Origin: Candidatus Aenigmatarchaeota archaeon
GTDB taxonomy: Archaea > EX4484-52
Assembly: GCA_023137195.1 (NCBI GenBank)
Contig: JAGLPV010000024.1
Location: 1-60,040, forward strand
Direction of reading: 5' to 3'
Length of the DNA: 60,040 nucleotides
Made by a program: the position numbers and the translations under genes. This document shows positions 44,201-53,371 of this stretch, piece by piece. Each line of letters starts with the position of its first letter. Positions within the stretch are counted from its first letter, which is position 1. Under the pieces are notes generated by a model. It had not been told where the DNA came from. It was given only the letters and a program-made list of their open reading frames with translations, and did not search any database.

Positions 44201-47123
44201 TACCTCCATTTGTTGTTATATTAAATTCACTGCCGTTGCATGCAATCTTGGGCTCACCGACTGTTTTGTTTCCTCTTGGCGGTGTGTTGTCTACAAATAC
44301 GCACTGTTTTTTGATTTCTTCTTCAATTCCAAGATTATCTACACTAAAGTATTCTATCAAATGGCATGATTCCTCTGGTTTGTAAAATTGTCCCGTATAT
44401 TCTGTCCAGTTCCCCATGCCTTGTGCCTCATCACATGTAACTACATCATAGCAGTAGTTATCTGATACAACGGTATTTCTCCAGTATGTATTGTTTACGC
44501 CAGATGCGCATGGTGCCTGGGGATTGTCTGTAGCATTTAATGTTATTGGTGTTGAACTGTTTATCCAGATTGTGCAAAGCGCGTGTGTGCAGTCTTCAAA
44601 ACAAACAGGATTTCCTATGCATTGACTAATACACATTGCCTCGCAATTAGGTTCAATTTTCTGCGGATCCCCGTATGTTTTGTTTGTAAGAGGGGGCTGT
44701 GAATCTACATAGAATGTTTCAATATCTTCTATATTGTTTCCCAGAGCATCCCGACAGACTATTTCTAATTCATGCACTGTGTCTTCATAGAATCTTATGT
44801 CGAATGGAGGTATCTTATTGGATTCCCCTTTCATTGGATTGCCATCAAGATAATACATCCAATCGCATGTAACATTGCCGACAGTGCAGTTTTCGTATGT
44901 ATTATTGTCATATGCTTCTACATGTATTGTCGTGCCTGTGCCGTTTTCCTCGCAAGTCCAGTCCTTTATCCAGCAGGTATCATTTGTTCCCGGTCTTGGA
45001 GGGCAATCCCCATACTGTGGACCAATCAATGTCTTGTTTATTATAGGAGGAATTGAATCAACCCTGAAGTATTCCAGATCAGTTTGATTGTTCCTGTTTT
45101 CAAGAGCATCAACGCAGTAGAATTCAAGGCCATGAAGTGAATCTTCCTGGAATATTATTATTGTGCCTTCATCCACGCAACAGTAATCATCGTCATTTGG
45201 TCCCTGCATTGTACCGCCAAGAAGAGGACAATATACCCTATTTGTAAGCCAAGGTGCTATGTCAAATGAAATCCTGAAGCATGCTTCACCATAACCTACC
45301 GGATGAGGTTGAGGATCCATACAACTTAAGTTTATTTCAGTCACATGGTCTCTTACCCAGTAACATTCAGCAAAATTATAATCTATCAAATCAGTTTCAA
45401 ATAAGTAATTATTTGGGTTCCATGCTGTTAATCCGGGTTCACTATAATCACTTGATGGAACTAACCATATTTTTGCTCCCGTACAATGTGAATAAAAATC
45501 CGGAGCACCACAATAGTCATGTTCATTAATATCCATATTTGCATCAGGATAACTAGGTAAATTCATACCTAAATCTACACTTCCACTAACAACTAAATTT
45601 CCATTGCTATCTGAAGTTGCTTCAACTATCAATGCACCAGGGTTATCTCCTCCCCAATTATTAAATCTATCAGGTTCATCTGCATAATATATCAAAGAAT
45701 ATTCTGTATTTGTTTGAAGCCCATTTGCTGTAAGTTCATATTCAAATTCTGGACCCATATCATTATATTCTAATGTTGCTTGTATTCCATCTCCAGTAAT
45801 TGGTTGCCAAGTTGAATTTTTGTTTTCAAGAATTAAGATTAAATCCTCACCAGTAATTGATTCATCTTTACTACAAGGAATATTTGGCACTCCAACCTCT
45901 TTTGTTCCAACAGGTGGAGTATCTTCAACATAAACACACTGGTGTTTTACAGGCTCTCTGTTTCCAAGTTCATCTACACTGTAGTATTCTATAATATGGC
46001 ATGATTCTTCATTTTTGAAAAATGGACCGGTATATTCAATCCAACCGCAATCATCCCATCCGCTTGAATTCCAAGTCATACATACATTATAATCTTCACA
46101 AAATCCCAGAAGTCCCTGAGGTCCTTCATACACATTCCTGTAATATGTAGTCATGTTGCTTATATTGCATCCCTGTGTTGTTGGGTCGGGATCAACTGCG
46201 CTAAGTGTTACAAGAGTATGTGTAGTAATCCAGTGAGGGTATTGGTCTTCAACAATAGTGTAAGGGAAATGAGGATCGCCGTAAGTCTTGGTTGTTTCCG
46301 GAGGAGTGTCATCAACCCTGAAAACTTCAATATCTTCAAGTACATTGCCTGCAATATCCTTGCATGTAACATTCAAAACATGAAGGGAATCATTGTCAAA
46401 AGTCATTGAGTAATTCCATGAGCTCTCTCCATCTAAATCAGCATATATTACTGGTATTGGAGCGCTTCCGTCAAGAGTATATGAAACTTCACAAAAATCA
46501 AGTCCACTTACTCCACACAATCCTGCTTCTACAATATCAATCTGTATCTCTGTGTCTTGTCTTATCCAGCACTCTTCTCCCGATCCAGGAGGGCATGGTC
46601 CGGATTGATTGCCGATTATTTTTTTCGTTATGTTTGGTGCTAAATCATCAACGCTTGTGTTATCATAAGCAAATATCCATAAATCTGTTATATCTCTTGT
46701 TTCAAATTGCCATGTTAAATTACAATAGCCGGGTCCACTTGGAGGCGTTGTTGCAGAAAAAGTAAAATTAGTACATGTTCCTTGGGCAATATAATACCCT
46801 GGTGCTGTAGCAGTGTATTCATAATGTCCCTTTACCGGATTGTATGGGGCTTTATACCAACCTGTTTTATCATCTGCATCAAAGTTAACATAATTCGGAT
46901 TATTATAAATTCTCACTTCGTCAATTGAATCATTGCCATCAGGCACATTACAAATTTCAACCGTATACCCCATGTTCATACCCGCAGCAGACCATTCCGG
47001 CTGTAATTCAACACCACTATTATGTTGCGCAAAACCAACTGAAGCAAATAGTAGTACAACTAATACCATTGTACAAAAAGGCGTCTTTATTTTCCTATCA
47101 AAACTATAATTTTTTAATTCCAT
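41295..47123 (-). CDS. Giant (1942 aa) secreted repeat surface protein with Ig-like repeats and an internal beta-propeller-like region
   Basis: Signal peptide; about nine repeats each starting D-x-x-P-P-x-x-x-K-x-x-x-x-P; internal NHL/YVTN-like repeats; Cys-rich ECDDGNTENGDGCDENCQ; C-terminal WNLISVPF / WNLIGYYG domain. Confidence 0.85.
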   Translation of the reverse strand: MELKNYSFDRKIKTPFCTMVLVVLLFASVGFAQHNSGVELQPEWSAAGMNMGYTVEICNVPDGNDSIDEVRIYNNPNYVNFDADDKTGWYKAPYNPVKGHYEYTATAPGYYIAQGTCTNFTFSATTPPSGPGYCNLTWQFETRDITDLWIFAYDNTSVDDLAPNITKKIIGNQSGPCPPGSGEECWIRQDTEIQIDIVEAGLCGVSGLDFCEVSYTLDGSAPIPVIYADLDGESSWNYSMTFDNDSLHVLNVTCKDIAGNVLEDIEVFRVDDTPPETTKTYGDPHFPYTIVEDQYPHWITTHTLVTLSAVDPDPTTQGCNISNMTTYYRNVYEGPQGLLGFCEDYNVCMTWNSSGWDDCGWIEYTGPFFKNEESCHIIEYYSVDELGNREPVKHQCVYVEDTPPVGTKEVGVPNIPCSKDESITGEDLILILENKNSTWQPITGDGIQATLEYNDMGPEFEYELTANGLQTNTEYSLIYYADEPDRFNNWGGDNPGALIVEATSDSNGNLVVSGSVDLGMNLPSYPDANMDINEHDYCGAPDFYSHCTGAKIWLVPSSDYSEPGLTAWNPNNYLFETDLIDYNFAECYWVRDHVTEINLSCMDPQPHPVGYGEACFRISFDIAPWLTNRVYCPLLGGTMQGPNDDDYCCVDEGTIIIFQEDSLHGLEFYCVDALENRNNQTDLEYFRVDSIPPIINKTLIGPQYGDCPPRPGTNDTCWIKDWTCEENGTGTTIHVEAYDNNTYENCTVGNVTCDWMYYLDGNPMKGESNKIPPFDIRFYEDTVHELEIVCRDALGNNIEDIETFYVDSQPPLTNKTYGDPQKIEPNCEAMCISQCIGNPVCFEDCTHALCTIWINSSTPITLNATDNPQAPCASGVNNTYWRNTVVSDNYCYDVVTCDEAQGMGNWTEYTGQFYKPEESCHLIEYFSVDNLGIEEEIKKQCVFVDNTPPRGNKTVGEPKIACNGSEFNITTNGGMLAPRVQGINPVTLYVIADNSKQPNLLEAYNVETNGTLTYVSNYTLPTVGNGAVGTALDTVNDQLFVTFEFIGDVYVFDANNFNPMGNISTAASDLAGVFVDETQGYLYVADRNGPNVHVYDTTTHANVITYNTGLNIYGMAFDHNNNKIYVTDGSTTVREYNTTMNLLNTYSLPNNNVGIAVDTRNQADVYLYTTTWYYSPSSFTKYRINNGVSNQSATMDDPAGIAVHPTAAFTYVTSGDPGLHDLKAYNTNTMTEIQNTIMPGTATDLFVGEVIFVPYCGDSKLDSGEECDDGNTENGDGCDENCQIEYPAGPDCWWVRDHVTEITLDCEDQGDHPVEQETMCYRVSYDNVSGIWGYITNQYCTEFGGTMEGDWCCNYVGDEPYVFNFTEDSVHDLEFYCIDHLGNTEETTDLEYFKVDSVAPNTTKTYLEPYYVNPQTGFDYIDNASRIELTAVDGGDVCHVDGIDTYYSYTKVRDYMCENNCSAMHGHEDINNTYTEPFGIPEESCHLIEFYSQDALGNTEDVQYQCVFVDHTPPVTNKTYSAPFFEEEGTKWITNMTNITLFAYDSEPHPSGVNRTYYRDVYLENETDWHYCYDNCSEWTQDARYGLPTAPEPYNPTGYKYTGLEESCHIIEYYSVDNVNKTETLNHQCVFVDNTAPIPDKKVGKPNSYCDNISGNCTWEWKVTTMTPIILSCDDQGPHPSDHSIVHWRVWWDRTQNWTEWNTTTEGTEIYLEEECLHQLEFYCTDAVGHESEKDLEWIKVEGGAFNITLNPKWNLISVPFVMTEDSIEEVFEDIADKVISVWTYDGVADEWYVYTPGPGTDTLTEMKPGWGYWVLMNTSAMEGNSVQLTIGGRLFSEAATPPSKKVVPGWNLIGYYGTDGELGYYGPNENGDPTYCALYSLIDTVIGNPRWSSLVTYWGPNNPPWKYMYAKNNMDAGAGYWMEIDVEDTYSFSTFCGRFSP

Positions 47124-47243
47124 ATTACCCCTTGCTCATTTATGGACACTTCAACCTTAAATACTTTTCTATTTTTTAACTACTTCAAAGTTGCAACACA
47201 TATAGTATAATGTCTCCTGTCTCAAACAGATGCAAAATATTCT

Positions 47244-47921
47244 TTAAAAAAATAGAGAATGACCATTTTCCTTCAACCAGTTCCTGTGATTTTTATAATC
47301 GGGCATTATGCTGATTACCTTGTCCCAAAACTTTTTAGAATGGTTTTTTTCTTCAATGTGGCTTAATTCATGCACCACAACATAATCGATGATGTTTAAT
47401 GGCGCCATTACTAGGTGCCAGTTGAAATTAAGGTTGTCGCGTCCGCTGCATGAACCCCATCTTGTCCTGGTGTCCTTGATGCTTATCCTGTTGTATCTGA
47501 TTCCTGCGGCTGAAGAGTAATGCTTTGTCCTCTCCAGAAAAATTTTATGCGCCTGTTGCCTGTACCATCTTGTAAAAATAGATTCTGCTCTTTCTATTGC
47601 ATCCCGGGAGAGAACAAAACAATTGTCGTTAAAATGAAGATGTGGGCGGTTTCTGTCAAGTACATATAGCTTGTAGTTGTTCCCGAGATATAAAAACTCC
47701 TCGCCTTCTGCAAATTCTCTCGGGTGTTTTTGTTCGCATCTTTTGCGGACAAGTTCCTGCTTGCTTAAAATCCATTTTTTCTTTTTATCCAGCATTTTAT
47801 GGATGGCTTTATCCGAAGCGCGGTTGGGAACTCTGACGATTAATTCTCCTTTCTTGTTGATTTCCATCCCGTATGTCTTTCGGCTGGACCTTATTATTCT
47901 GTCAATTTTGATTTCTTCCAT
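47244..47921 (-). CDS. YgjP-like zinc metallopeptidase (M48 / DUF45)
   Basis: RWGSCSGRDNLNFNWHLVMAPLNIIDYVVVHELSHIEEKNHSKKFW. Confidence 0.9.
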   Translation of the reverse strand: MEEIKIDRIIRSSRKTYGMEINKKGELIVRVPNRASDKAIHKMLDKKKKWILSKQELVRKRCEQKHPREFAEGEEFLYLGNNYKLYVLDRNRPHLHFNDNCFVLSRDAIERAESIFTRWYRQQAHKIFLERTKHYSSAAGIRYNRISIKDTRTRWGSCSGRDNLNFNWHLVMAPLNIIDYVVVHELSHIEEKNHSKKFWDKVISIMPDYKNHRNWLKENGHSLFF

Positions 47922-47923
47922 TT

Positions 47924-49987
47924 TTAATATTCGTAAAATCCTTTTGGACCGTGGCTTCCTTTTTTGTAAGGTATGAGAGGTATGCCTTCCTTTAACTTTA
48001 AAATTTCGTCGGTGATTTTCCAGGATGTTTTCAATACATCGTACCTGGAAAATAAAGTCTTGTCTCCCCTGATGCAGTCTGCTATTAATTTTTCATAGGT
48101 GCTTATGCTTCTGGATCCAAAAGAACGGGCGTGGCTGTGCTCCATCAGGTGAGCCGCAAATGCTCCTTTCGGGTTTTTTAGATTAAGCCGAAAACTGATG
48201 TTCTTGATTGGTTGTATGTTGATAAAAAGCGTGTTTGGCTTTGCTGAAGGAAAGAGACATTTGTGTTTTTGATGCTGCTTAAATATAATTTCAATGCAGG
48301 CTCTTTTTTTTGTTAATCTCTTGCCTGTCCTTAAAATGATTGGGGTTCCCTTCCACCGTTCGTTGTTGCATGCTAATTTTAATTCAACGAAAGTCTCGGT
48401 GTTTGTTTGGGTTATGCCTGCTTTTTTTGCTTCATCAACATAGCCCTCGTACTGACCTACTACAATATTTTTTGAAGAAGTAATGCTTATTGTGTCTAGC
48501 ACCTTGACTTTTTCATTGTTTATGCTTTTTTCGTCCAAATCCTCCGGCGCATTCATAAGCATCAGGGAGACTATCTGGAGCAGATGGTTTTGGACCATGT
48601 CTTTGATTGCCCCGGCAGTGGCATAATATGCGAGCCTGTTCCCGACACCCATATCTTCGTCTGCAATTATATTGATTTGGTCGATGAATTTATTGGACCA
48701 TGTATGCTCAAAAAGAGGATTTGAAAACCTGAATGCAAGGAGGTTTTGGACTGTGTATTTTCCAAGATAGTGATCAATCCGGTAGATTGACTTTTCGGAA
48801 AAAACATTTCTTGCTTTCCTATCTAATTGGATTGATGATTCAAGGCAGTCACCGAAAGGTTTCTCAAATACTATTCGCCTGAAGTGTTCCGGGTGCTCGC
48901 AGAGGTTGTATTTCTCCAGCTGATCAATGACATTACATACTACTTCATTGCTTGTTGCAAGATAGTATATCCTGTTTCCTGAGGTCTTTGCTGATTTTGA
49001 CAGATATTCTTCAAATCCTTCCAGGGCATTTGGTGCGCTCAGGTCTGCCTGGAAGTAGTGGATATCTATGTTATCCCATGTGCTTTGGTCAATGTCATTG
49101 TCAAATTTAATAAGATGTTTTTTGTATTCTTCGTCAGACAACGGTCTTCTGCCTATACCTACAATAGAAAAATCAGATGGGATTGCTCTTTTTTTTACAA
49201 GGGAAAATATTGCGGGTGCCAGTTTTATCTTGGCAAGATCGCCGGTGCCTCCGAATACTATTAGCGTAAATGGTTTTATCTTCTCCAGATTGTCTGTGAA
49301 TACATAAGGGTGCTTTGTATTATTAATGAGTTTGGCAGGGCATTGCTCTGTCGATAGTTCCGGGTTTTTAAAGTTCTGGAATGCCTGCCGTTTGTCTTTG
49401 GTCAAAAATAATGCAATCGCTGTATCTGCATCCTCAAGCATATTTCTTGAAGCAGTTAGTCTTTCAAGTGGTGGTTTTGGCGAATCAGACATTGTGAAAT
49501 ATTCGCACCCGTTGTGTCTAATAGAATGGTGTTGCGGGGAAAGCGCCGCGACATGACTGTCTTCTCCTGCACTCAAAAGCACAATATCCAGCGGCTGAAA
49601 TTTCTTAAATTCTTCATTGTATTTTTTTACGCCCTTATCTTTTACAAATATGTCCAGCTCAAAAGGATGTACGTTTTGAGCAGGTATCTTTTTCTCTTCC
49701 AGTAATTTTGATAAGAACGAATCGTATGCATTCTTATAAATGGAGTGCCTGGAAGTGTTCTCTACCAGACGCTCATCCACCATGAAAATATGCACTTTCT
49801 CCCAGGGAATATTGGTCGTGGTTTTAAATATCTCGAATATTTCCACTATGCTTTTCCCTCCGCAAATGCCCAATACAACATATTCTTTTTGGAGAAGTAA
49901 TCTTTTGACAGAAGCTTCTATTATTTTGACAGCTTTCTTTGCCAAAGTGCGCCTGTATTCATTTGAAATGATTGTTGTTTCTGTCAT
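47924..49987 (-). CDS. zwf: 6-phosphogluconolactonase-like domain fused to glucose-6-phosphate dehydrogenase
   Basis: N-terminal NagB/Pgl-like domain (VDERLVE); C-terminal VFGGTGDLAKIKLAPAIF, IYRIDHYLGKYTVQNLLAFRF (G6PDH). Confidence 0.92.
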   Translation of the reverse strand: MTETTIISNEYRRTLAKKAVKIIEASVKRLLLQKEYVVLGICGGKSIVEIFEIFKTTTNIPWEKVHIFMVDERLVENTSRHSIYKNAYDSFLSKLLEEKKIPAQNVHPFELDIFVKDKGVKKYNEEFKKFQPLDIVLLSAGEDSHVAALSPQHHSIRHNGCEYFTMSDSPKPPLERLTASRNMLEDADTAIALFLTKDKRQAFQNFKNPELSTEQCPAKLINNTKHPYVFTDNLEKIKPFTLIVFGGTGDLAKIKLAPAIFSLVKKRAIPSDFSIVGIGRRPLSDEEYKKHLIKFDNDIDQSTWDNIDIHYFQADLSAPNALEGFEEYLSKSAKTSGNRIYYLATSNEVVCNVIDQLEKYNLCEHPEHFRRIVFEKPFGDCLESSIQLDRKARNVFSEKSIYRIDHYLGKYTVQNLLAFRFSNPLFEHTWSNKFIDQINIIADEDMGVGNRLAYYATAGAIKDMVQNHLLQIVSLMLMNAPEDLDEKSINNEKVKVLDTISITSSKNIVVGQYEGYVDEAKKAGITQTNTETFVELKLACNNERWKGTPIILRTGKRLTKKRACIEIIFKQHQKHKCLFPSAKPNTLFINIQPIKNISFRLNLKNPKGAFAAHLMEHSHARSFGSRSISTYEKLIADCIRGDKTLFSRYDVLKTSWKITDEILKLKEGIPLIPYKKGSHGPKGFYEY

Positions 49988-50688
49988 ATTATATCTGTTA
50001 ATATATATGGGTGTTTTGCCTTAGTGATTGTTTTTGCAGGACATTGAATTGTTGAGAGTTCCGGATTTTTAAAGTTCAGGAAGGCTTGTTTTTTGCCTTC
50101 TCCTAAAAATAATACTATTGCTGTGTCTGCATTTTCAATCATGGTTTTTGTTGAGGTGATTCTTTCCTTGGGTGGTTTTGGCGAATCGTGCATCATAAAA
50201 AATTCATTTCCTTCCTGTTTTATAGAGTGATGCCCCGGGAAAACTGCCGCGATATGACCGTCTTCTCCTGAACCTAAAATGACAATATCGAATGGCTGAA
50301 ATTTCTTAAATTCTTCATTGTATTGTTTTATTCCTTTGTCTTCTGCTGATTTGTCCAAATGAAATGGGTGTATATTTTCAGCTGGTATTTTTTTTTCTTT
50401 TAGTAATTTTGATAAGAATAATTCGTATGCGTTCCTGTAATTGGAATCAGGAGAATCCTTATCGACTAAACGTTCGTCCACCATGAAAAAATGTATTTTC
50501 TCCCATGGGAGAAGAGTTGTAGTTTTGAATTCTTCGAATATCTCTGCTACACTCCTTCCTCCGGGAATAGCCACTACTACTTTTTCTTTTTGAGAAAGTA
50601 TTCTTTTGACTGATTCTGCTATTGTCTCGACAGCACTCTTTGCTAAAGTGCGCCTGCATTTATTTGAAATGATTCTTGTTTCCGTCAT
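49984..50688 (-). CDS. pgl: 6-phosphogluconolactonase
   Basis: PGGRSVAEIFEEF, HFFMVDERLVDKDSPDSNY, ILGSGEDGHIAAVFPGHHS; 4-nt overlaps both sides. Confidence 0.9.
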   Translation of the reverse strand: MTETRIISNKCRRTLAKSAVETIAESVKRILSQKEKVVVAIPGGRSVAEIFEEFKTTTLLPWEKIHFFMVDERLVDKDSPDSNYRNAYELFLSKLLKEKKIPAENIHPFHLDKSAEDKGIKQYNEEFKKFQPFDIVILGSGEDGHIAAVFPGHHSIKQEGNEFFMMHDSPKPPKERITSTKTMIENADTAIVLFLGEGKKQAFLNFKNPELSTIQCPAKTITKAKHPYILTDII

Positions 50689-51593
50689 TTTGGCTGATTA
50701 TGCCCTCCGAATTCATATCTTAATGCCTGTACAACTTTTCCCTGATAACGTGGTTCTTTCATTGATCTGAATCTTGCATTTACAGATTCTTCAATTACCG
50801 GGACCGGAACATTCAGCTCTTTTGCGGTCTTGACTGTCCACTCTCCCTCACCACTCAAACCTACTGCGCCGGTGTATTTTTCGAGTTCAATATCATTTGA
50901 ATAAGCTCTTTCTATGAGTTCCACAAGCCAGCTTCTGATTACAGAACCATTGTTCCAGACCTGAGAGAGCTTTCTTTTATCTATGCCATCATTGAACTCT
51001 GATTTTTCAACAACTTCAAATCCTTCTCCCATTGCCTGCATCATTCCGTATTCTATGCCATTGTGTATCATCTTGACAAAATGACCTGCTCCTGCTTTAC
51101 CGAAATAGCCGTATCCATTTTCTACACTGGTATCTCTAAAGATATCCTCTATTTTGTCATATGCTTTTTTGTCTCCTCCGACCATATAACAGGCGCCGTT
51201 CCTTGCACCTTCGATTCCTCCTGATGTCCCGACATCCAGAAACAGTATGCCTTTTTCATTGAGAAATTGACCATGCTCTATGGAATCCTTGTAGTATGAG
51301 TTTCCGCCATCTACCAGAAGGTCTCCTTCTCTCATATATGGAAGTATATTTTTCATGACTTCTTCAAGAGCATCTCCTGCAGGAACCATCAGCCAAACAA
51401 CTTTATTTTCGCCAAGCTTCTCTGAAAATTCCTCTAATGAGTACGCCCCTGTAGCTCCCTCTTTTTCAATATCCTCTACTTTTCCCCTGCTTCTATTATA
51501 TGCAACAACTTCGTGCCCCTTATCCATGAGATTTAACGCCAAATTATAGCCCATTCTTCCAAGCCCGAGAATTCCTATTTTTATCTTGTCCAT
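50685..51593 (-). CDS. gnd: 6-phosphogluconate dehydrogenase (decarboxylating), short form
   Basis: IGILGLGRMGYNLALNLMDKGHEVVAYNRS; DGGNSYYKDS; DVGTSGGIEGARNGACYMVGG; KMIHNGIEYGMMQA. Confidence 0.93.
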   Translation of the reverse strand: MDKIKIGILGLGRMGYNLALNLMDKGHEVVAYNRSRGKVEDIEKEGATGAYSLEEFSEKLGENKVVWLMVPAGDALEEVMKNILPYMREGDLLVDGGNSYYKDSIEHGQFLNEKGILFLDVGTSGGIEGARNGACYMVGGDKKAYDKIEDIFRDTSVENGYGYFGKAGAGHFVKMIHNGIEYGMMQAMGEGFEVVEKSEFNDGIDKRKLSQVWNNGSVIRSWLVELIERAYSNDIELEKYTGAVGLSGEGEWTVKTAKELNVPVPVIEESVNARFRSMKEPRYQGKVVQALRYEFGGHNQPK

Positions 51594-51786
51594 AAATATT
51601 CACTTTCTAAAGATATATAATTTTATGCCCTGTTCTATTTAAAAATCTATCTTTGAGAAGAAATTAACTTTTATCTAAAGGAAAATATTCTCTTAAATTA
51701 TATCATTAATTTCAAGTAAAAATCTTTCAAAAAAGATTCTTCTTTATTTCAATAAAAGAGTCTTACTCTAAATACTACTTTTAATG

Positions 51787-51828
51787 TTGTAAATAAACTT
51801 CTTGTGAAATTTTACTGCTTATTTACAA
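51787..51828. repeat. 10-bp inverted repeat TTGTAAATAA-N22-TTATTTACAA in the gnd-fic divergent intergenic region
   Basis: Read directly from sequence. Confidence 0.6.
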
Positions 51829-52005
51829 TGTGAAAGATTTTTTCATGTTGTATCTAAACTTGTATATGAGATATAGTTTATACACAATACAACAACTATT
51901 TAGTTGTTTAATATTATCTTCGATTAAACTGGTATTTTAGTCTCTCTCTCTTTAAAAAAACGGATTTGTCTGCTGAACAAAAAATTTGGAAATAAACTAC
52001 TTTTC

Positions 52006-52048
52006 AGTTATCTTAAAAAAACAAATATTTATATATCTTTAGATAACT
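52006..52048. promoter_or_regulatory. Putative operator AGTTATCT-N27-AGATAACT flanking the fic TATA box (TTTATATA near 52028-52035)
   Basis: Perfect 8-bp inverted half-sites on either side of a TATA-like box just upstream of the fic start at 52057. Confidence 0.5.
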
Positions 52049-52056
52049 AAGATAAT

Positions 52057-53106
52057 ATGAAAAATAAAAATAACGCGATTAAAGACGTTTCAATCGAGAA
52101 ATTAAAAAAACAACTGGTAGTCAAAAAAATAAAAGGAAAAGAATATTATTATAGCAGGGCAAAAATCAATATAGACCTGGGGCAATACAGAGTTATAAAA
52201 CAAAAAGAAAGTTATTTGTGCCCTGTGGATTCCTGTGATTTTGAACTTGAGCGTTGCTATGTTGCTGTAAGAAAAAAACTTTTTTCTGAATTTTTTGATT
52301 TTCTTTATGACTTCTCAAAAAAAACATATTCTTCAGAATATATTGGGGAAAAGGAAAGGAAACTGCTTGAAATCCTAAGGTTTGGCTATAACATTCTCCT
52401 GAAGGAATACGGGGATTCCGACCTTAAAAGATATGAAAATAGTGTGTATGTGAAATACGTGTATGGGACAACAAGCATTGAAGGAAACACATATACTCTC
52501 AGGGAAACAGATCTTACATTAAACGAGGGGCTGACTGTCGGCGGAAAAGAAAAGAGGGAGTTTTATGAAATTGAAAATTACGGCAAACTAAAGAAATACC
52601 AGGAATCTGTAAAAAAAATAGACATCAATATCCGATTCATCAGGAAACTACATTCTCTTATCATGGATAATATTGACGCAAATTCAGCAGGGGAGTTCAG
52701 GAGAATTGACGTTGGACTCACAGGCACAGAATATGAGCCCATCCCTTCTTTGTTTGTGGAAGAGGAAATGGAAAAACTGGTTGACTGGTATAAAAAAAAT
52801 GAGAACATGATACATCCTGTTGAACTGGCATCCTTGTTTCACCAGAGATTTGAAGAGATTCATCCTTTTATTGACGGGAATGGTAGAGTTGGAAGAGAAC
52901 TGATTCGGTTGATGCTGGAAAAAAACAAATACCCTACTATTTTTATCGACAGGACAAAGAGGGAAGAATACCTGAAAAGTCTTGATGAAGGCAATGACGG
53001 AAAACATAAGAGGCTGGTTAAATTTATTGTAGACGATCTTTTGGCTGTCCATGACCGGCTCCTGAATAATGCAGGGAAAAGCCTGGGGGAAAACAACTCC
53101 TTTTAA
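52057..53106 (+). CDS. Fic family protein (AMPylator-like), with N-terminal inhibitory-type motif
   Basis: HPFIDGNGRVGRELIRLML; TTSIEGN matches the (S/T)xxxE(G/N) inhibitory motif. Confidence 0.92.
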   Translation: MKNKNNAIKDVSIEKLKKQLVVKKIKGKEYYYSRAKINIDLGQYRVIKQKESYLCPVDSCDFELERCYVAVRKKLFSEFFDFLYDFSKKTYSSEYIGEKERKLLEILRFGYNILLKEYGDSDLKRYENSVYVKYVYGTTSIEGNTYTLRETDLTLNEGLTVGGKEKREFYEIENYGKLKKYQESVKKIDINIRFIRKLHSLIMDNIDANSAGEFRRIDVGLTGTEYEPIPSLFVEEEMEKLVDWYKKNENMIHPVELASLFHQRFEEIHPFIDGNGRVGRELIRLMLEKNKYPTIFIDRTKREEYLKSLDEGNDGKHKRLVKFIVDDLLAVHDRLLNNAGKSLGENNSF

Positions 53107-53371
53107 ACACCGTACAAAAAATGTTTGGTTTTCCGGAAAATTTTCTTCTTTAAAAATTAATTCTTTTTTACCCACCGTACTCTCATTTCCCTGGTTCTGT
53201 AATGAAAATGTTATAAAACAATGCGTAAAAAAGCAAAATTATATATAGTTTTAATACTATATATTAGATAAAACAATGTGTTTTACTTTTTTTTGGACTA
53301 ATAAATTAAACAAGATGAAATGAAAGAATTGCCTATAATATAGAGGCAAATAATAAAGGGAGGTAAATGAT

